Shown here: positions 14,755 through 22,597 of the stretch, piece by piece
Layout of the letters: every line of letters begins with the position of its first letter
How positions within the stretch are numbered: the stretch's first letter is position 1
Source of the DNA: Firmicutes bacterium CAG:95
GTDB taxonomy: Bacteria > Bacillota > Clostridia > Lachnospirales > Lachnospiraceae
DNA: 28,732 nucleotides
NCBI GenBank assembly: GCA_000438155.1
Contig: FR902977.1
Location: 1-28,732 of the forward strand
Direction: 5' to 3'
Program-made: the position numbers and the translations under genes
The notes under the pieces: generated by a model
Database searches by the model: none
What the model was told of the DNA's origin: nothing
The model's input: only the letters and a program-made list of their open reading frames with translations

Positions 14755-15840
14755 TTAATCGGATTGTGCTGTCTCACTTATTGGCGTTATTTTCTCTTCC
14801 TTTACCCGGATTAACTCCTTTCCTCTCCATTGCAAAGTTTGCAAAATATACCCATCCCCATTTCTAATCCAGTTCCGGATACTGTCCTCTTCTATTTCAA
14901 TCCACGCAAGAACATCATCATATACCACTTGATCAAAGCACCCACTTTGATTATTCCATATATACAAATCGTGGATTTCATATGCAGGAACCTGATCGGT
15001 TGCTACCATCATATCTACATAGCCATCCCTGTTGGCATCCAGGAATTCCGGATAACTTTCAAAACGGGAGGTCCAGCTTATGTCCTGCATTTCTTTATTC
15101 CCACAATAAAGTGTAAAGTGATATTGCATTGGTTCTGCATCTTCTATTTCCAGTACAGCCTGATAGGATTCCTCTTCACCCAGATAGAAGTCATACCGCG
15201 CCTCCTTATTCACAAAAGAAATATCACTTATAATCTGTGCGATGGCACCATCCGCGCATTCCACCATTTCCCTGCCATACTGGTTTCTGACCTTCTGATC
15301 CCACGGTTGTGAAGTCAGTTCTGATTCTAATCGAAGCTTTCCTTCTACATGAACCAGGAAGGAATCATTCTCCAAAAACAGCAGATAATAAGCTTCGTTA
15401 CCCTGAGCTGCTTCAAATATCTGCCCAATCCCATATTCGTTATTATTTTCCACATAATGCCACATTTGGTCATAGTCGATGATGTCCCGGAAAAAAGGCT
15501 TCGCTTCTTCGTAGGTAAGTATTTCAGATGTAAAATTCTTCTTAACCTCAATTACCGGGCAGTCGGCATAAAAGGTATCCTCAATCGGTTCGCACTCATA
15601 AATCATCCAGTCTTCGTTTTCACTTTTATTTATATCATAATCCGTCAGGCACTGATCCAATATCTCGTCCAGTATATCCAGATTGCTGCGATCCAATCTG
15701 ATATCTTCACGGATTGGTAACGCATTGGCAATCTTCATCCCCTGATCAGATTTAAGGTCTATATTTTCCTGCACACCGCATCCCATCAGCTGTAATACCG
15801 TTATGAATAAAACAAACCACTGTGTTCTTATATTCTTCAT
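14755..15840 (-). CDS. Lipoprotein with a calcium-type DxNxDG loop
   Basis: A 361-residue protein with signal peptide and lipobox LMGC (Cys21). The mature part is acidic. Residues 268-276 read DANRDGYVD, a DxNxDGxxD loop as in calcium-binding VCBS/FG-GAP-like and XAC2610-type proteins, in the context FESYPEFLDANRDGYVDMMV, a layout typical of C-terminal domains that report integrity of surface proteins. The remaining domains (about 40-210) are unrecognised. GGGGAG precedes the ATG. Its promoter region contains the third copy of the shared 41-bp element, which ties it to the two upstream operons despite the nuclease gene between them. It is probably transcribed alone or with the orphan gene at 14213. 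Confidence 0.8.
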   Translation of the reverse strand: MKNIRTQWFVLFITVLQLMGCGVQENIDLKSDQGMKIANALPIREDIRLDRSNLDILDEILDQCLTDYDINKSENEDWMIYECEPIEDTFYADCPVIEVKKNFTSEILTYEEAKPFFRDIIDYDQMWHYVENNNEYGIGQIFEAAQGNEAYYLLFLENDSFLVHVEGKLRLESELTSQPWDQKVRNQYGREMVECADGAIAQIISDISFVNKEARYDFYLGEEESYQAVLEIEDAEPMQYHFTLYCGNKEMQDISWTSRFESYPEFLDANRDGYVDMMVATDQVPAYEIHDLYIWNNQSGCFDQVVYDDVLAWIEIEEDSIRNWIRNGDGYILQTLQWRGKELIRVKEEKITPISETAQSD

Positions 15841-15909
15841 TTGCTCCCCATCCCGTTACGATCTTCACCCACAGTATTTCACATAATTTACGTTACCAAA
15901 AGGGATCTC

Positions 15910-15960
15910 ATTATACAATGCTAAAGGCAAAATTGTACATTAGATATACCATTTTTTGTC
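15910..15960 (-). promoter_or_regulatory. Promoter region with shared 41-bp element (copy C)
   Basis: The element (15920-15960) matches copy A in 31 of 41 positions and has a 22-base core (GGCAAAATTGTACAT plus AGATAT) that differs at one base. A perfect TATAAT box on the minus strand (15910-15915) is only 4 bp from the element, unlike the 46-48 bp in copies A and B, so either the element overlaps the -35 here or another start is used further downstream (weak TACTGT at 15871-15876). Confidence 0.55.
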
Positions 15961-15995
15961 AAAAAAGCTACACATTGAGGTTCAATGTGCAGCTT
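15961..15995 (-). terminator. Intrinsic terminator of the fcl transcript
   Basis: On the minus strand a 14-bp stem (15982-15995 with 15965-15978, one G-U pair, 3-base loop) runs straight into a TTTTTT tract at 15961-15966. It ends the gmd-fcl transcript 22 bases after the fcl stop and directly adjoins element copy C. Confidence 0.88.
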
Positions 15996-16017
15996 CATTC
16001 TTACCCTGTTCTCTATA

Positions 16018-16962
16018 TTACATTCTTGCATTCTGTACATTTTCCCGGAACCAGTCATAAGCAAGCTGTACGCCTTCGCGCAGCTCAACCTTATGTGTCC
16101 AGCCAAGTCCGTGAAGCTTATCTACGTTGGTAAGCTTTCTCGGCGTACCATCCGGCATATCCTTGTTCCATACGATCTCGCCCTCGTATCCGACAACTTC
16201 CTTAACGGTTTCTGCAAGCTCCTTAATGGTTACTTCCTTACCGGTTCCGATGTTCACATGCTGTTCTCCGCTGTAATTCTCAAGCAGGAAAACACAGGCA
16301 TCTGCCATATCATCTACATACAAGAACTCACGAAGCGGTGTTCCGGTTCCCCAAAGCTCTACGGAAGGGGACTTGTTTTCCTTCGCTTCATGGAATTTCC
16401 GGATCATGGCAGGCATTACATGGGATCCCTGTAGGTCATAATTGTCATGCGGTCCATAAAGATTGGTCGGCATACAGCTGATAAAGTCATCCCCATACTG
16501 TCTCTTATAAAACTTGCACATTTCAAGACCGGCGATCTTGGCAATGGCATACGCCTCATTCGTTGTTTCCAAAGGACCGGTGAGCAGTGCGTCCTCCGGA
16601 ATCGGCTGCGGTGCCATCTTCGGATAAATGCAGGTGCTTCCTAAGAATAACAGCTTCTTTACCTTATATCTGTGGCAGCACTCGATCACGTTACACTGGA
16701 TCTGCATATTCTCATAAGCGAACTCGGCAGGTGTGGTATTGTTTGCATTGATGCCGCCCACCTTGGCTGCTGCCAGAACAACTACATCCGGCTTTTCTTC
16801 TTCGAAGAAATCACGTACCTGCTGCTGGTTGGTCAGATCCAGTTCTCTGTGTGTTCTTCCAATAATATTGGTGTAGCCCTTGGATTCAAGGTTACGCACG
16901 ATTGCGCTTCCAACCAGTCCCCGATGTCCGGCCACATAAATCTTATCTGTTTTTTCCATCAT
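16018..16962 (-). CDS. fcl: GDP-L-fucose synthase
   Basis: A 314-residue short-chain dehydrogenase of normal length for the family. It converts GDP-4-keto-6-deoxymannose to GDP-L-fucose by 3,5-epimerisation and NADPH-dependent reduction in the cytoplasm. Visible features: nucleotide-binding GHRGLVGSA (12-20), FLGSTCIYP with Ser109 and Cys111, the YAIAK motif with Tyr138 and Lys142, and the substrate region PTNLYGPHDNY. AGGAGG lies nine bases before the first ATG. The start overlaps the end of the preceding membrane-protein gene by 20 bases, so both are translated from the gmd transcript. With gmd it completes de novo GDP-fucose synthesis from GDP-mannose, presumably for a surface polysaccharide or glycoprotein. 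Confidence 0.96.
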   Translation of the reverse strand: MMEKTDKIYVAGHRGLVGSAIVRNLESKGYTNIIGRTHRELDLTNQQQVRDFFEEEKPDVVVLAAAKVGGINANNTTPAEFAYENMQIQCNVIECCHRYKVKKLLFLGSTCIYPKMAPQPIPEDALLTGPLETTNEAYAIAKIAGLEMCKFYKRQYGDDFISCMPTNLYGPHDNYDLQGSHVMPAMIRKFHEAKENKSPSVELWGTGTPLREFLYVDDMADACVFLLENYSGEQHVNIGTGKEVTIKELAETVKEVVGYEGEIVWNKDMPDGTPRKLTNVDKLHGLGWTHKVELREGVQLAYDWFRENVQNARM

Positions 16963-18634
16963 CTGATAATCCCTCCTGAATGGTTTCTCCTATCAATATA
17001 TCTTCTTTCTGCCATGGTGCGGCAGGAAAAGCATCATATCCGGTACGGTCACCCTCCTTCGGATAATAAAAGGTGTAGCCGTGCATATCATAAGCAATCG
17101 TATCAAAATGCTCATAGTCCTTCTGCTTTACAAAATATTCCGGCGTAAAGTTGCGGACATTTTCTATTCCAAAAGCTCCTGCTTTATAAATTCCAAGTAA
17201 AATCAGGAAAAGAAATGCAATCCTTCCCCGGTCAAACCTCTGGATCCATGTCACATAAACATATCCCCAGTCCAGTACGGCCGTAAGCCAAAGGAATACG
17301 CAGCCATAACGGACAAGCGGCGAAGTGGCCATCCAGAATACAAAGCAGACATTCACAACACCAACAGAAAACAATACGGGAAGCTGATCTTTTTTCTTCC
17401 GGATCAGTGTCCCAAGCACGATACCAACCAGCAGAACAAGTCCGCTTACTGCCAGCAGGAAAAATCCCTTATCCGTTAATGAAAGTGACCGGAACCAGTC
17501 CGGAAACCACTCTGTGATTCCCTCTCCATAACGGGTCACATCACTGTACCCTCTTCCCCAGACCTTGATTTCACGGGCATCGTATTCTGCCGCGCCCTTC
17601 GGAATCTTGTAAGGCAGATCAAAGAGGTCAATCGAAGTAAACGGGTAAACCAGCCATCCGGAAAGCAGTACATTCCGGATAAAATACGGAAGCGCCGTAA
17701 GGAATCCGGTCAGCAGAAAACAGCCCGTCTCCTTCCACCTCTTCTGCCGGATCATCTGTATCGCAGGATACCATACCAGCAGCAGAATCACAGCTCCCGA
17801 AAGCTTCATTGTCAGAATGGTTACACCCAGTACACAAAGCATGGCGTAAGGAAAGTAATCCGTGACACCATCCTCCACCAGCATGAGCCACCGGATCACC
17901 ACATAAAATACCAGCAATACCATAAAATAATCGGATGCCGGTGAAATCATTTCATCAAAAATATTAAACAGGTAGTATGCCGCCATCACACGGACAAAGT
18001 CTGACAGCCGAAAGCGTCTGCTTCCCTTCTCCCAGAATCTGCTCACACATACCACGGAAAGAAGCCATGCCAGAAATCCTGCTCCACAGTGAAAGGACTG
18101 GCCTCCCAGAAAACGGAAGCTGTACAATGCGGTCCAGGGAAATGCCGCGCTATTGTAAGCCAGCCGGCTGTGCAGGTTTCCCAGTCCCCGGATTACTCCG
18201 TATTCTTCAATCCACCGGATGCTCTGCGCATGATACAGCCCGGTATCATAATGCTCAATCCCACGGGATGTTCCGTAGGCATACAACAGAAAGAGCAACG
18301 CATAAACCATTGCTCTTTTGATATTCTTCTGATTCCATAACCGCTTCAGTTCTTCTCCAAATCTGTCCCGGTAAAAAATCACACCGGCCGCTGCCAGGAT
18401 GAGCAGCAGCACATTCGCAAAAAGTCCTACTTTGTAGAAGATACTGAACATCTGGGCATAGAACACCGTGAATGCCACTCCGGCATACACACAGCCGGTC
18501 CATGTCCGATGCGGTTCCTCATGAAACGCTTTCTCCTGCTTTCTCCGGAATCCGGCCAGTAATTCGTAACAACAAAATCCCAGCACATAGCAGGTAATCA
18601 ACATATAAAGAAAAATACCAGTTACGGAAATCAT
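16943..18634 (-). CDS. Large multi-pass membrane protein, probable glycan-related (GT-C / LIC_10190-like)
   Basis: A 563-residue protein with about ten to twelve membrane segments. A loop near residues 125-165 contains YDTGLYHAQSIRWIEEYGVIRGLGNLHSRLAYNSA (quoted in two parts: YDTGLYHAQSIRWIEE and GLGNLHSRLAYNS), a pattern I associate with LIC_10190-type membrane proteins and with the first outer loop of GT-C glycosyltransferases, which use polyprenyl-linked sugars. The C-terminal 70 residues are soluble. Its ATG shares one base with the gmd stop (TAATG) and its end overlaps fcl, so it is translationally locked between two GDP-fucose genes. I infer a role in assembling or exporting a fucosylated surface glycan; the enzyme activity itself is not shown by the sequence. 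Confidence 0.75.
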   Translation of the reverse strand: MISVTGIFLYMLITCYVLGFCCYELLAGFRRKQEKAFHEEPHRTWTGCVYAGVAFTVFYAQMFSIFYKVGLFANVLLLILAAAGVIFYRDRFGEELKRLWNQKNIKRAMVYALLFLLYAYGTSRGIEHYDTGLYHAQSIRWIEEYGVIRGLGNLHSRLAYNSAAFPWTALYSFRFLGGQSFHCGAGFLAWLLSVVCVSRFWEKGSRRFRLSDFVRVMAAYYLFNIFDEMISPASDYFMVLLVFYVVIRWLMLVEDGVTDYFPYAMLCVLGVTILTMKLSGAVILLLVWYPAIQMIRQKRWKETGCFLLTGFLTALPYFIRNVLLSGWLVYPFTSIDLFDLPYKIPKGAAEYDAREIKVWGRGYSDVTRYGEGITEWFPDWFRSLSLTDKGFFLLAVSGLVLLVGIVLGTLIRKKKDQLPVLFSVGVVNVCFVFWMATSPLVRYGCVFLWLTAVLDWGYVYVTWIQRFDRGRIAFLFLILLGIYKAGAFGIENVRNFTPEYFVKQKDYEHFDTIAYDMHGYTFYYPKEGDRTGYDAFPAAPWQKEDILIGETIQEGLSDDGKNR

Positions 18635-19695
18635 TAGCGATTCTTATATTCCTCGCAGCTCATTCCTGCGATCTCTTTCATATCTGCGTCCATCATCATG
18701 GCAACCAGACCCTTGAAATCTACATCTCTCTTCCAGCCAAGTGTCTTCTCGGCCTTCGTACAGTCGCCCCAGAGGAATTCCACTTCTGCGGGACGATAGA
18801 ATTCCGGATTCACATCTACAAGAAGTCGGTCTGTTTCAGCATCGTATCCCTTCTCGTCTACTCCGGTTCCTTCCCAGCGGATCGTAATTCCAAGCTGCCT
18901 GAAGGATTCCTCTACAAACTCACGAACGGTATGGGTCTCATTGGTTGCAAGCACGAAATCATCCGGCTTGTCCTGCTGAAGCATCATCCACATACCCTTT
19001 ACATAGTCGCCTGCAAATCCCCAGTCACGCTTGGCATTCATATTTCCAAGGCTTAACTTTTCCTGCCTGCCTGCCATAATGTTTGCAATGGCAAGCGTAA
19101 TCTTACGTGTTACGAAATTCTCTCCACGTCTCGGAGACTCATGGTTGAAGAGAATACCGTTGCATGCAAACATGTTATAGGATTCTCTGTAGTTTACGGT
19201 GATCCAGTAGGAGTAAAGCTTCGCTGCTCCATACGGGCTCTTCGGATAAAACGGTGTCTTCTCACTCTGCGGTGCTGTTTCCGGGATCCCTCCAAACAGC
19301 TCAGAGGTGGAAGCCTGATAATATCTGCAGTTACCACCATTGACACGAATGGCTTCGAGAAGCTTTAAGGTGCTTACGCCCGTTGCCTCTGCAGTATATT
19401 CGGGAACCTCAAAGGATACGCCGACATGGGACTGCGCAGCCAGGTTATAAACCTCATCCGGACGGATTTCAGCAATCAGTCTCATTAGATTGCTGGAATC
19501 GGTGGTATCTGCATAGTGTAAGAAAAACTTCACTTTATTATACTCGGAATTGAGAATGTGGTCGATACGTGCTGTATTGGAAATACTGTGTCTGCGCACC
19601 AGACCGTGAACCTCATATCCCTTCTCTAACAGGAACTCTGCAAGATAAGAGCCGTCCTGTCCTGTAATACCTGTAATTAATGCTATTTTCTGCAT
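18634..19695 (-). CDS. gmd: GDP-mannose 4,6-dehydratase
   Basis: A 353-residue enzyme that converts GDP-mannose to GDP-4-keto-6-deoxymannose using bound NADP. Seen in the sequence: GITGQDGSYL (9-18) for nucleotide binding, the RRHS segment (34-37), QASTSELFG with Thr130 and Glu132, SPYGAAK with Tyr155 and Lys159, and NHESPRRGENFVTRKI, all hallmarks of the family, at the normal length. The start has the usual leader MQKIALITG. The next gene starts on its stop codon, and fcl follows, so this is the first enzyme of a GDP-fucose block. It lies 73 bases after the PAP2-like gene and may be in the same transcript as rfbD. Confidence 0.97.
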   Translation of the reverse strand: MQKIALITGITGQDGSYLAEFLLEKGYEVHGLVRRHSISNTARIDHILNSEYNKVKFFLHYADTTDSSNLMRLIAEIRPDEVYNLAAQSHVGVSFEVPEYTAEATGVSTLKLLEAIRVNGGNCRYYQASTSELFGGIPETAPQSEKTPFYPKSPYGAAKLYSYWITVNYRESYNMFACNGILFNHESPRRGENFVTRKITLAIANIMAGRQEKLSLGNMNAKRDWGFAGDYVKGMWMMLQQDKPDDFVLATNETHTVREFVEESFRQLGITIRWEGTGVDEKGYDAETDRLLVDVNPEFYRPAEVEFLWGDCTKAEKTLGWKRDVDFKGLVAMMMDADMKEIAGMSCEEYKNR

Positions 19696-19768
19696 AGAAT
19701 TCTCCTTTTTCCTTATTTATACTCTTTTATACTCTGCCTGATTCAGCGCTATATTATCCCAATCTCTC

Positions 19769-20236
19769 TTAAGCGAAAAATTGCATATTACACATTCCAA
19801 TTGCAATAATGATCCCCAGAATAGCTCCCATCAGTACCTGCAGCGGCGTGTGTCCCACAAATTCCTTAAGTGCCTTCTCGACATCAATGTTCTTGCCCAT
19901 CTGGGTGAAAATCTCCATCATTTCATTCAGTACCTTGCCCTGCTTACCGGTTTCCTGACGCACACCCATCGCGTCATACATCACCACAATTGCAAAGACC
20001 GCCGCCAGTGCAAATTCAAAGCTTCCGCCTCCATACCGGATCCCGGTTGCCGTTGCAAGTGCACATACTGTTGCGGAATGAGAGCTCGGCATTCCACCGC
20101 CCCCTACCAGCCGTTCTGCGACAAACTGTTTGTTCACAATAATATGGATAATGGTTTTCAGAACCTGTGCAACAAACCAGCCGGTGATTGCTGACATGAA
20201 AATACTGTTATGTGTTAAGTCTGTTAAAAATGTCAT
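19769..20236 (-). CDS. Divergent PAP2-family (DUF212) membrane protein
   Basis: A 155-residue membrane protein of the DUF212 / divergent PAP2 group. The family motifs are intact: GGGGMPSSHSA (45-55), YDAMGVRQETGKQ (87-99) and GHTPLQVLMGAILG (128-141). The SSHS and GHTP parts correspond to the catalytic histidine motifs of type-2 phosphatidic acid phosphatases, so a lipid or polyprenyl phosphate phosphatase role is plausible but unproven for this branch. It begins one base after the end of rfbD, so they are co-transcribed. Placement between sugar-nucleotide genes would suit recycling of a polyprenyl carrier. Confidence 0.93.
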   Translation of the reverse strand: MTFLTDLTHNSIFMSAITGWFVAQVLKTIIHIIVNKQFVAERLVGGGGMPSSHSATVCALATATGIRYGGGSFEFALAAVFAIVVMYDAMGVRQETGKQGKVLNEMMEIFTQMGKNIDVEKALKEFVGHTPLQVLMGAILGIIIAIGMCNMQFFA

Positions 20237-20237
20237 C

Positions 20238-21083
20238 CTATTTCATTCCTTTAATGTAACTTTCAATTGCATCGTGCCAGTCTGCAAACCGGTAATCGGA
20301 GGTAAGCTTTAACATATAGTTCTCCAGAATGGAATAGGAAGGACGCGGTGCTTTCGCTGCAAATTCTTCACTTGTAATATGATTTACCTTCGTATTCTTT
20401 CCTGCAAGACGGAAAATCTCTTCCGCAAAGTCTGCCCAGGAGCAGCTTCCTTCACAGGTTGCATGGAACAATCCGTAATTCTCGGTAAAGAGCAGATGTG
20501 CAATCGCTCCCGCAAGCTCCTTCGTACTGGTAGGACTTCCTACCTGATCCTTTACGACACTGACCTGATCGTTGGTTTCCGAAAGACGCAGCATCGTTTT
20601 CACAAAGTTCCTGCCGTCTCCATAAAGCCATGCAGTGCGGAAGATGAAGAAACGGTCTGCAAATTGCTTTACCATGTTCTCGCCCTGCAGCTTCGTTTTT
20701 CCATATATGCCCTGCGGATCCGGCGTATCAAATTCGATATATGGATGATCCGACTTCCCGTTAAACACATAATCCGTAGAAATATGAACCATCTTCGCGC
20801 CGGTCTGCGTTGCTGCAATACTTAAGTTGCGTGGGCCGATGGCATTAATGCGGTAAGCATTGTCCACATCGGTTTCACAGGTATCGACTGCGGTATGTGC
20901 AGCACAGTTGATAATCGCATAAGGCTTTACCTCGCGTGCCAGCTTTAATACCTCATCAATATTCGTAATATCCAGCTCGTTTACATCTGTATTTACAAAC
21001 TCAAGCTCCGGATTTCCTGCAAGCTCCAAATTAATGGCCCGTCCTAACTGACCATTGCATCCTGTTACAATTATTTTTTTCAT
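20238..21083 (-). CDS. rfbD: dTDP-4-dehydrorhamnose reductase
   Basis: A 281-residue NAD(P)H-dependent reductase that makes dTDP-L-rhamnose from its 4-keto precursor. Evidence (numbering from the upstream Met): VTGCNGQLG (7-15), the CAAHTAVD segment, HISTDYVFNG with the Ser103-Thr104-Asp105 triad, IYGKTK with Tyr128 and Lys132, then FRTAWLYG. The ATG at 21083 was chosen because GGAGG lies six bases before it; the adjacent ATG at 21086 would be only three bases away. The other rhamnose genes (rfbA, rfbB, rfbC) are not in this window. It opens a transcript that continues with the PAP2-like gene and probably gmd and fcl. Confidence 0.93.
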   Translation of the reverse strand: MKKIIVTGCNGQLGRAINLELAGNPELEFVNTDVNELDITNIDEVLKLAREVKPYAIINCAAHTAVDTCETDVDNAYRINAIGPRNLSIAATQTGAKMVHISTDYVFNGKSDHPYIEFDTPDPQGIYGKTKLQGENMVKQFADRFFIFRTAWLYGDGRNFVKTMLRLSETNDQVSVVKDQVGSPTSTKELAGAIAHLLFTENYGLFHATCEGSCSWADFAEEIFRLAGKNTKVNHITSEEFAAKAPRPSYSILENYMLKLTSDYRFADWHDAIESYIKGMK

Positions 21084-21182
21084 CATAAGCCTCCATGATA
21101 AACTCTTCTACTATTTTACCCTTTTCTTACCATTTTCACAAGTGAATTTCCAATTTAATAAAATTTAGCCTGCAGAATCACT

Positions 21183-21213
21183 ATTATATATGTCCTTAAA
21201 ATTTATCAAAGCT
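21183..21213 (-). promoter_or_regulatory. Probable promoter of the rfbD operon
   Basis: On the minus strand TTGATA is followed after 15 bases by TATAAT (21183-21188). The spacing is short, so the exact -35 is uncertain. About 95 bases lie between this and the rfbD start. Confidence 0.5.
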
Positions 21214-21248
21214 TAATAATTTTGTTAGTGACTGCTTATTCTTCCTAT

Positions 21249-21256
21249 GCTATAAT
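21249..21256 (+). promoter_or_regulatory. Extended -10 promoter of the first DUF3048 gene
   Basis: A perfect TATAAT (21251-21256) preceded by TGC gives an extended -10 element, with no clear -35. It lies 51 bases before the ATG at 21308, divergent from the rfbD promoter. Confidence 0.6.
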
Positions 21257-21307
21257 AGGCAATGTGAGTTTTTAACCCACAGAATTACAGAAAGAGAGGA
21301 AATTATC

Positions 21308-22474
21308 ATGAAGTACTTAAAGGCGTTATCCATAGTTGCCTTATCGGCAGCTTTTATATTAACCGGCTGTGGAAAAGATACAGAAGAAGTTCAGCCTGTT
21401 GTCGAGCCCATCATCCAGTCTCAGCCGGCTAAGGAGGAAACCACGCAGGAAGAATCTGTAGAAGAGGAAACTACTAAAGAGGATGTTCCCCCGGAAGAAG
21501 GAATGGTCCGCAGCCCTCTTACCAACGAATGGATCAGTGGTGATCTTGAGAAGGCGAGACCGATTGCCATCATGTCCCCGAATGATTCCGGTGCATTGCC
21601 GCATTATAATCTTTCCAAAGCCGATATCCTTTATGAATGTCCGGTAGAGGGTGGAATCACCAGAAGCATGGCTGTTATTAAGGACTGGGAAGGCTTAGAC
21701 CGAATCGGTAATGTCCGCAGCTGCCGTGACTATTTTGTATACTGGGCATTAGAGGCAGATTCTATTTATGTTCATTTTGGCGGGCCTTTCTATATTAATG
21801 ATATTATCGAGCGTGAAGGAACAGACAATATTACAGGATGTAATTATGGCGAAACCCATCATGATGGATTATATGCCAATGCATTTTACCGTACCAAAGA
21901 CCGTAAGGCTCCCCAGAATGCTTATGCAAGTGCAGACGGCATCAACGAAGCAATCGATAAATTAGGTTATTCCAAAACCTACCGCGACCAGTACTATCAG
22001 GGTGCACATTACAAATTTGCTCCCTCCAGCACACCGAATACTCTGGAATCCTATAGCGATGCCATTGATGCAAAGGAAGTAGATTTAACTCCTGCCTATC
22101 CGATTACCAAAACCTCCTTCAGCTATAATGCAGAGGATGGTTTATATTACCGCAGCATTTACGGAAAAGCCGATGTAGACGGTGCCACCAACGAACAGCT
22201 TTCCTTCAAGAACATCATTATTCAGAGTACCTATTACGAGGTGCGTGATGCAAAGGGTTATCTGGCATTTCAGGTACATGACACCACCAGAGACGGTTAC
22301 TACATCACCAACGGTAAAGCAATCCATGTAAACTGGAAAAAGACCGCTGACTACGAACCGACCAAATACTATGATGACAACGGTAACGAGGTAGAATTCA
22401 ATACCGGTAAGACCATGGTATGCATCATCAAGGATGGAGACAGCTTCTTAGCTGACGGTGTATCCATCAACTAA
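21308..22474 (+). CDS. DUF3048 (YerB-like) lipoprotein, copy 1
   Basis: A 388-residue lipoprotein with signal peptide and lipobox LTGC (Cys21), then a Glu/Thr/Val-rich linker (23-63). The mature part has the two DUF3048 domains: GMVRSPLTNEWI, ARPIAIMSPND, ADILYECPVEGGITRSMAV and GNVRSCRDYFVYWALEAD in the N-terminal part, and SFKNIIIQSTYYEV, DTTRDGYYITNGKAIHVNW and NTGKTMVCIIKDG in the C-terminal part. DUF3048 proteins such as Bacillus YerB are exported; a cell-wall role is suspected but their substrate is not established. AAAGAGAGGA precedes the ATG. The gene has its own promoter and is followed by an intrinsic terminator, so it is transcribed apart from its twin. Confidence 0.93.
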   Translation: MKYLKALSIVALSAAFILTGCGKDTEEVQPVVEPIIQSQPAKEETTQEESVEEETTKEDVPPEEGMVRSPLTNEWISGDLEKARPIAIMSPNDSGALPHYNLSKADILYECPVEGGITRSMAVIKDWEGLDRIGNVRSCRDYFVYWALEADSIYVHFGGPFYINDIIEREGTDNITGCNYGETHHDGLYANAFYRTKDRKAPQNAYASADGINEAIDKLGYSKTYRDQYYQGAHYKFAPSSTPNTLESYSDAIDAKEVDLTPAYPITKTSFSYNAEDGLYYRSIYGKADVDGATNEQLSFKNIIIQSTYYEVRDAKGYLAFQVHDTTRDGYYITNGKAIHVNWKKTADYEPTKYYDDNGNEVEFNTGKTMVCIIKDGDSFLADGVSIN

Positions 22475-22508
22475 ACTGCAGCCTTTATCACTAATAGTCC
22501 ACGAATAC

Positions 22509-22547
22509 AAAAGACAGGAATGTACATGCTTTCCTGTCTTTTTATTT
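22509..22547 (+). terminator. Intrinsic terminator after DUF3048 copy 1
   Basis: An AAAGACAGGAA / TTCCTGTCTTT stem with a short loop followed by TTTTTATTTT, 35 bases after the stop codon. Confidence 0.9.
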
Positions 22548-22574
22548 TGGACAAATTGTGCTAAACTGTAAATA
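22547..22574 (+). promoter_or_regulatory. Possible promoter of DUF3048 copy 2
   Basis: TTGGAC (22547-22552) and TAAATA (22569-22574) are 16 bases apart, between the terminator of copy 1 and the GTG start of copy 2. The -10 match is moderate. Confidence 0.4.
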
Positions 22575-22597
22575 TTGAATTAAGGGGAGGGTTATAC

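Noticed and set aside
14830..15720. Long plus-strand open frames opposite the lipoprotein gene
   Set aside because: They lie fully antisense to a gene with signal peptide, lipobox and ribosome binding site, and their composition is that of antisense shadows.
21087..21307. Riboswitch or leader RNA in the divergent intergenic region
   Set aside because: Only two promoters are visible; I found no conserved riboswitch core or terminator hairpin there.
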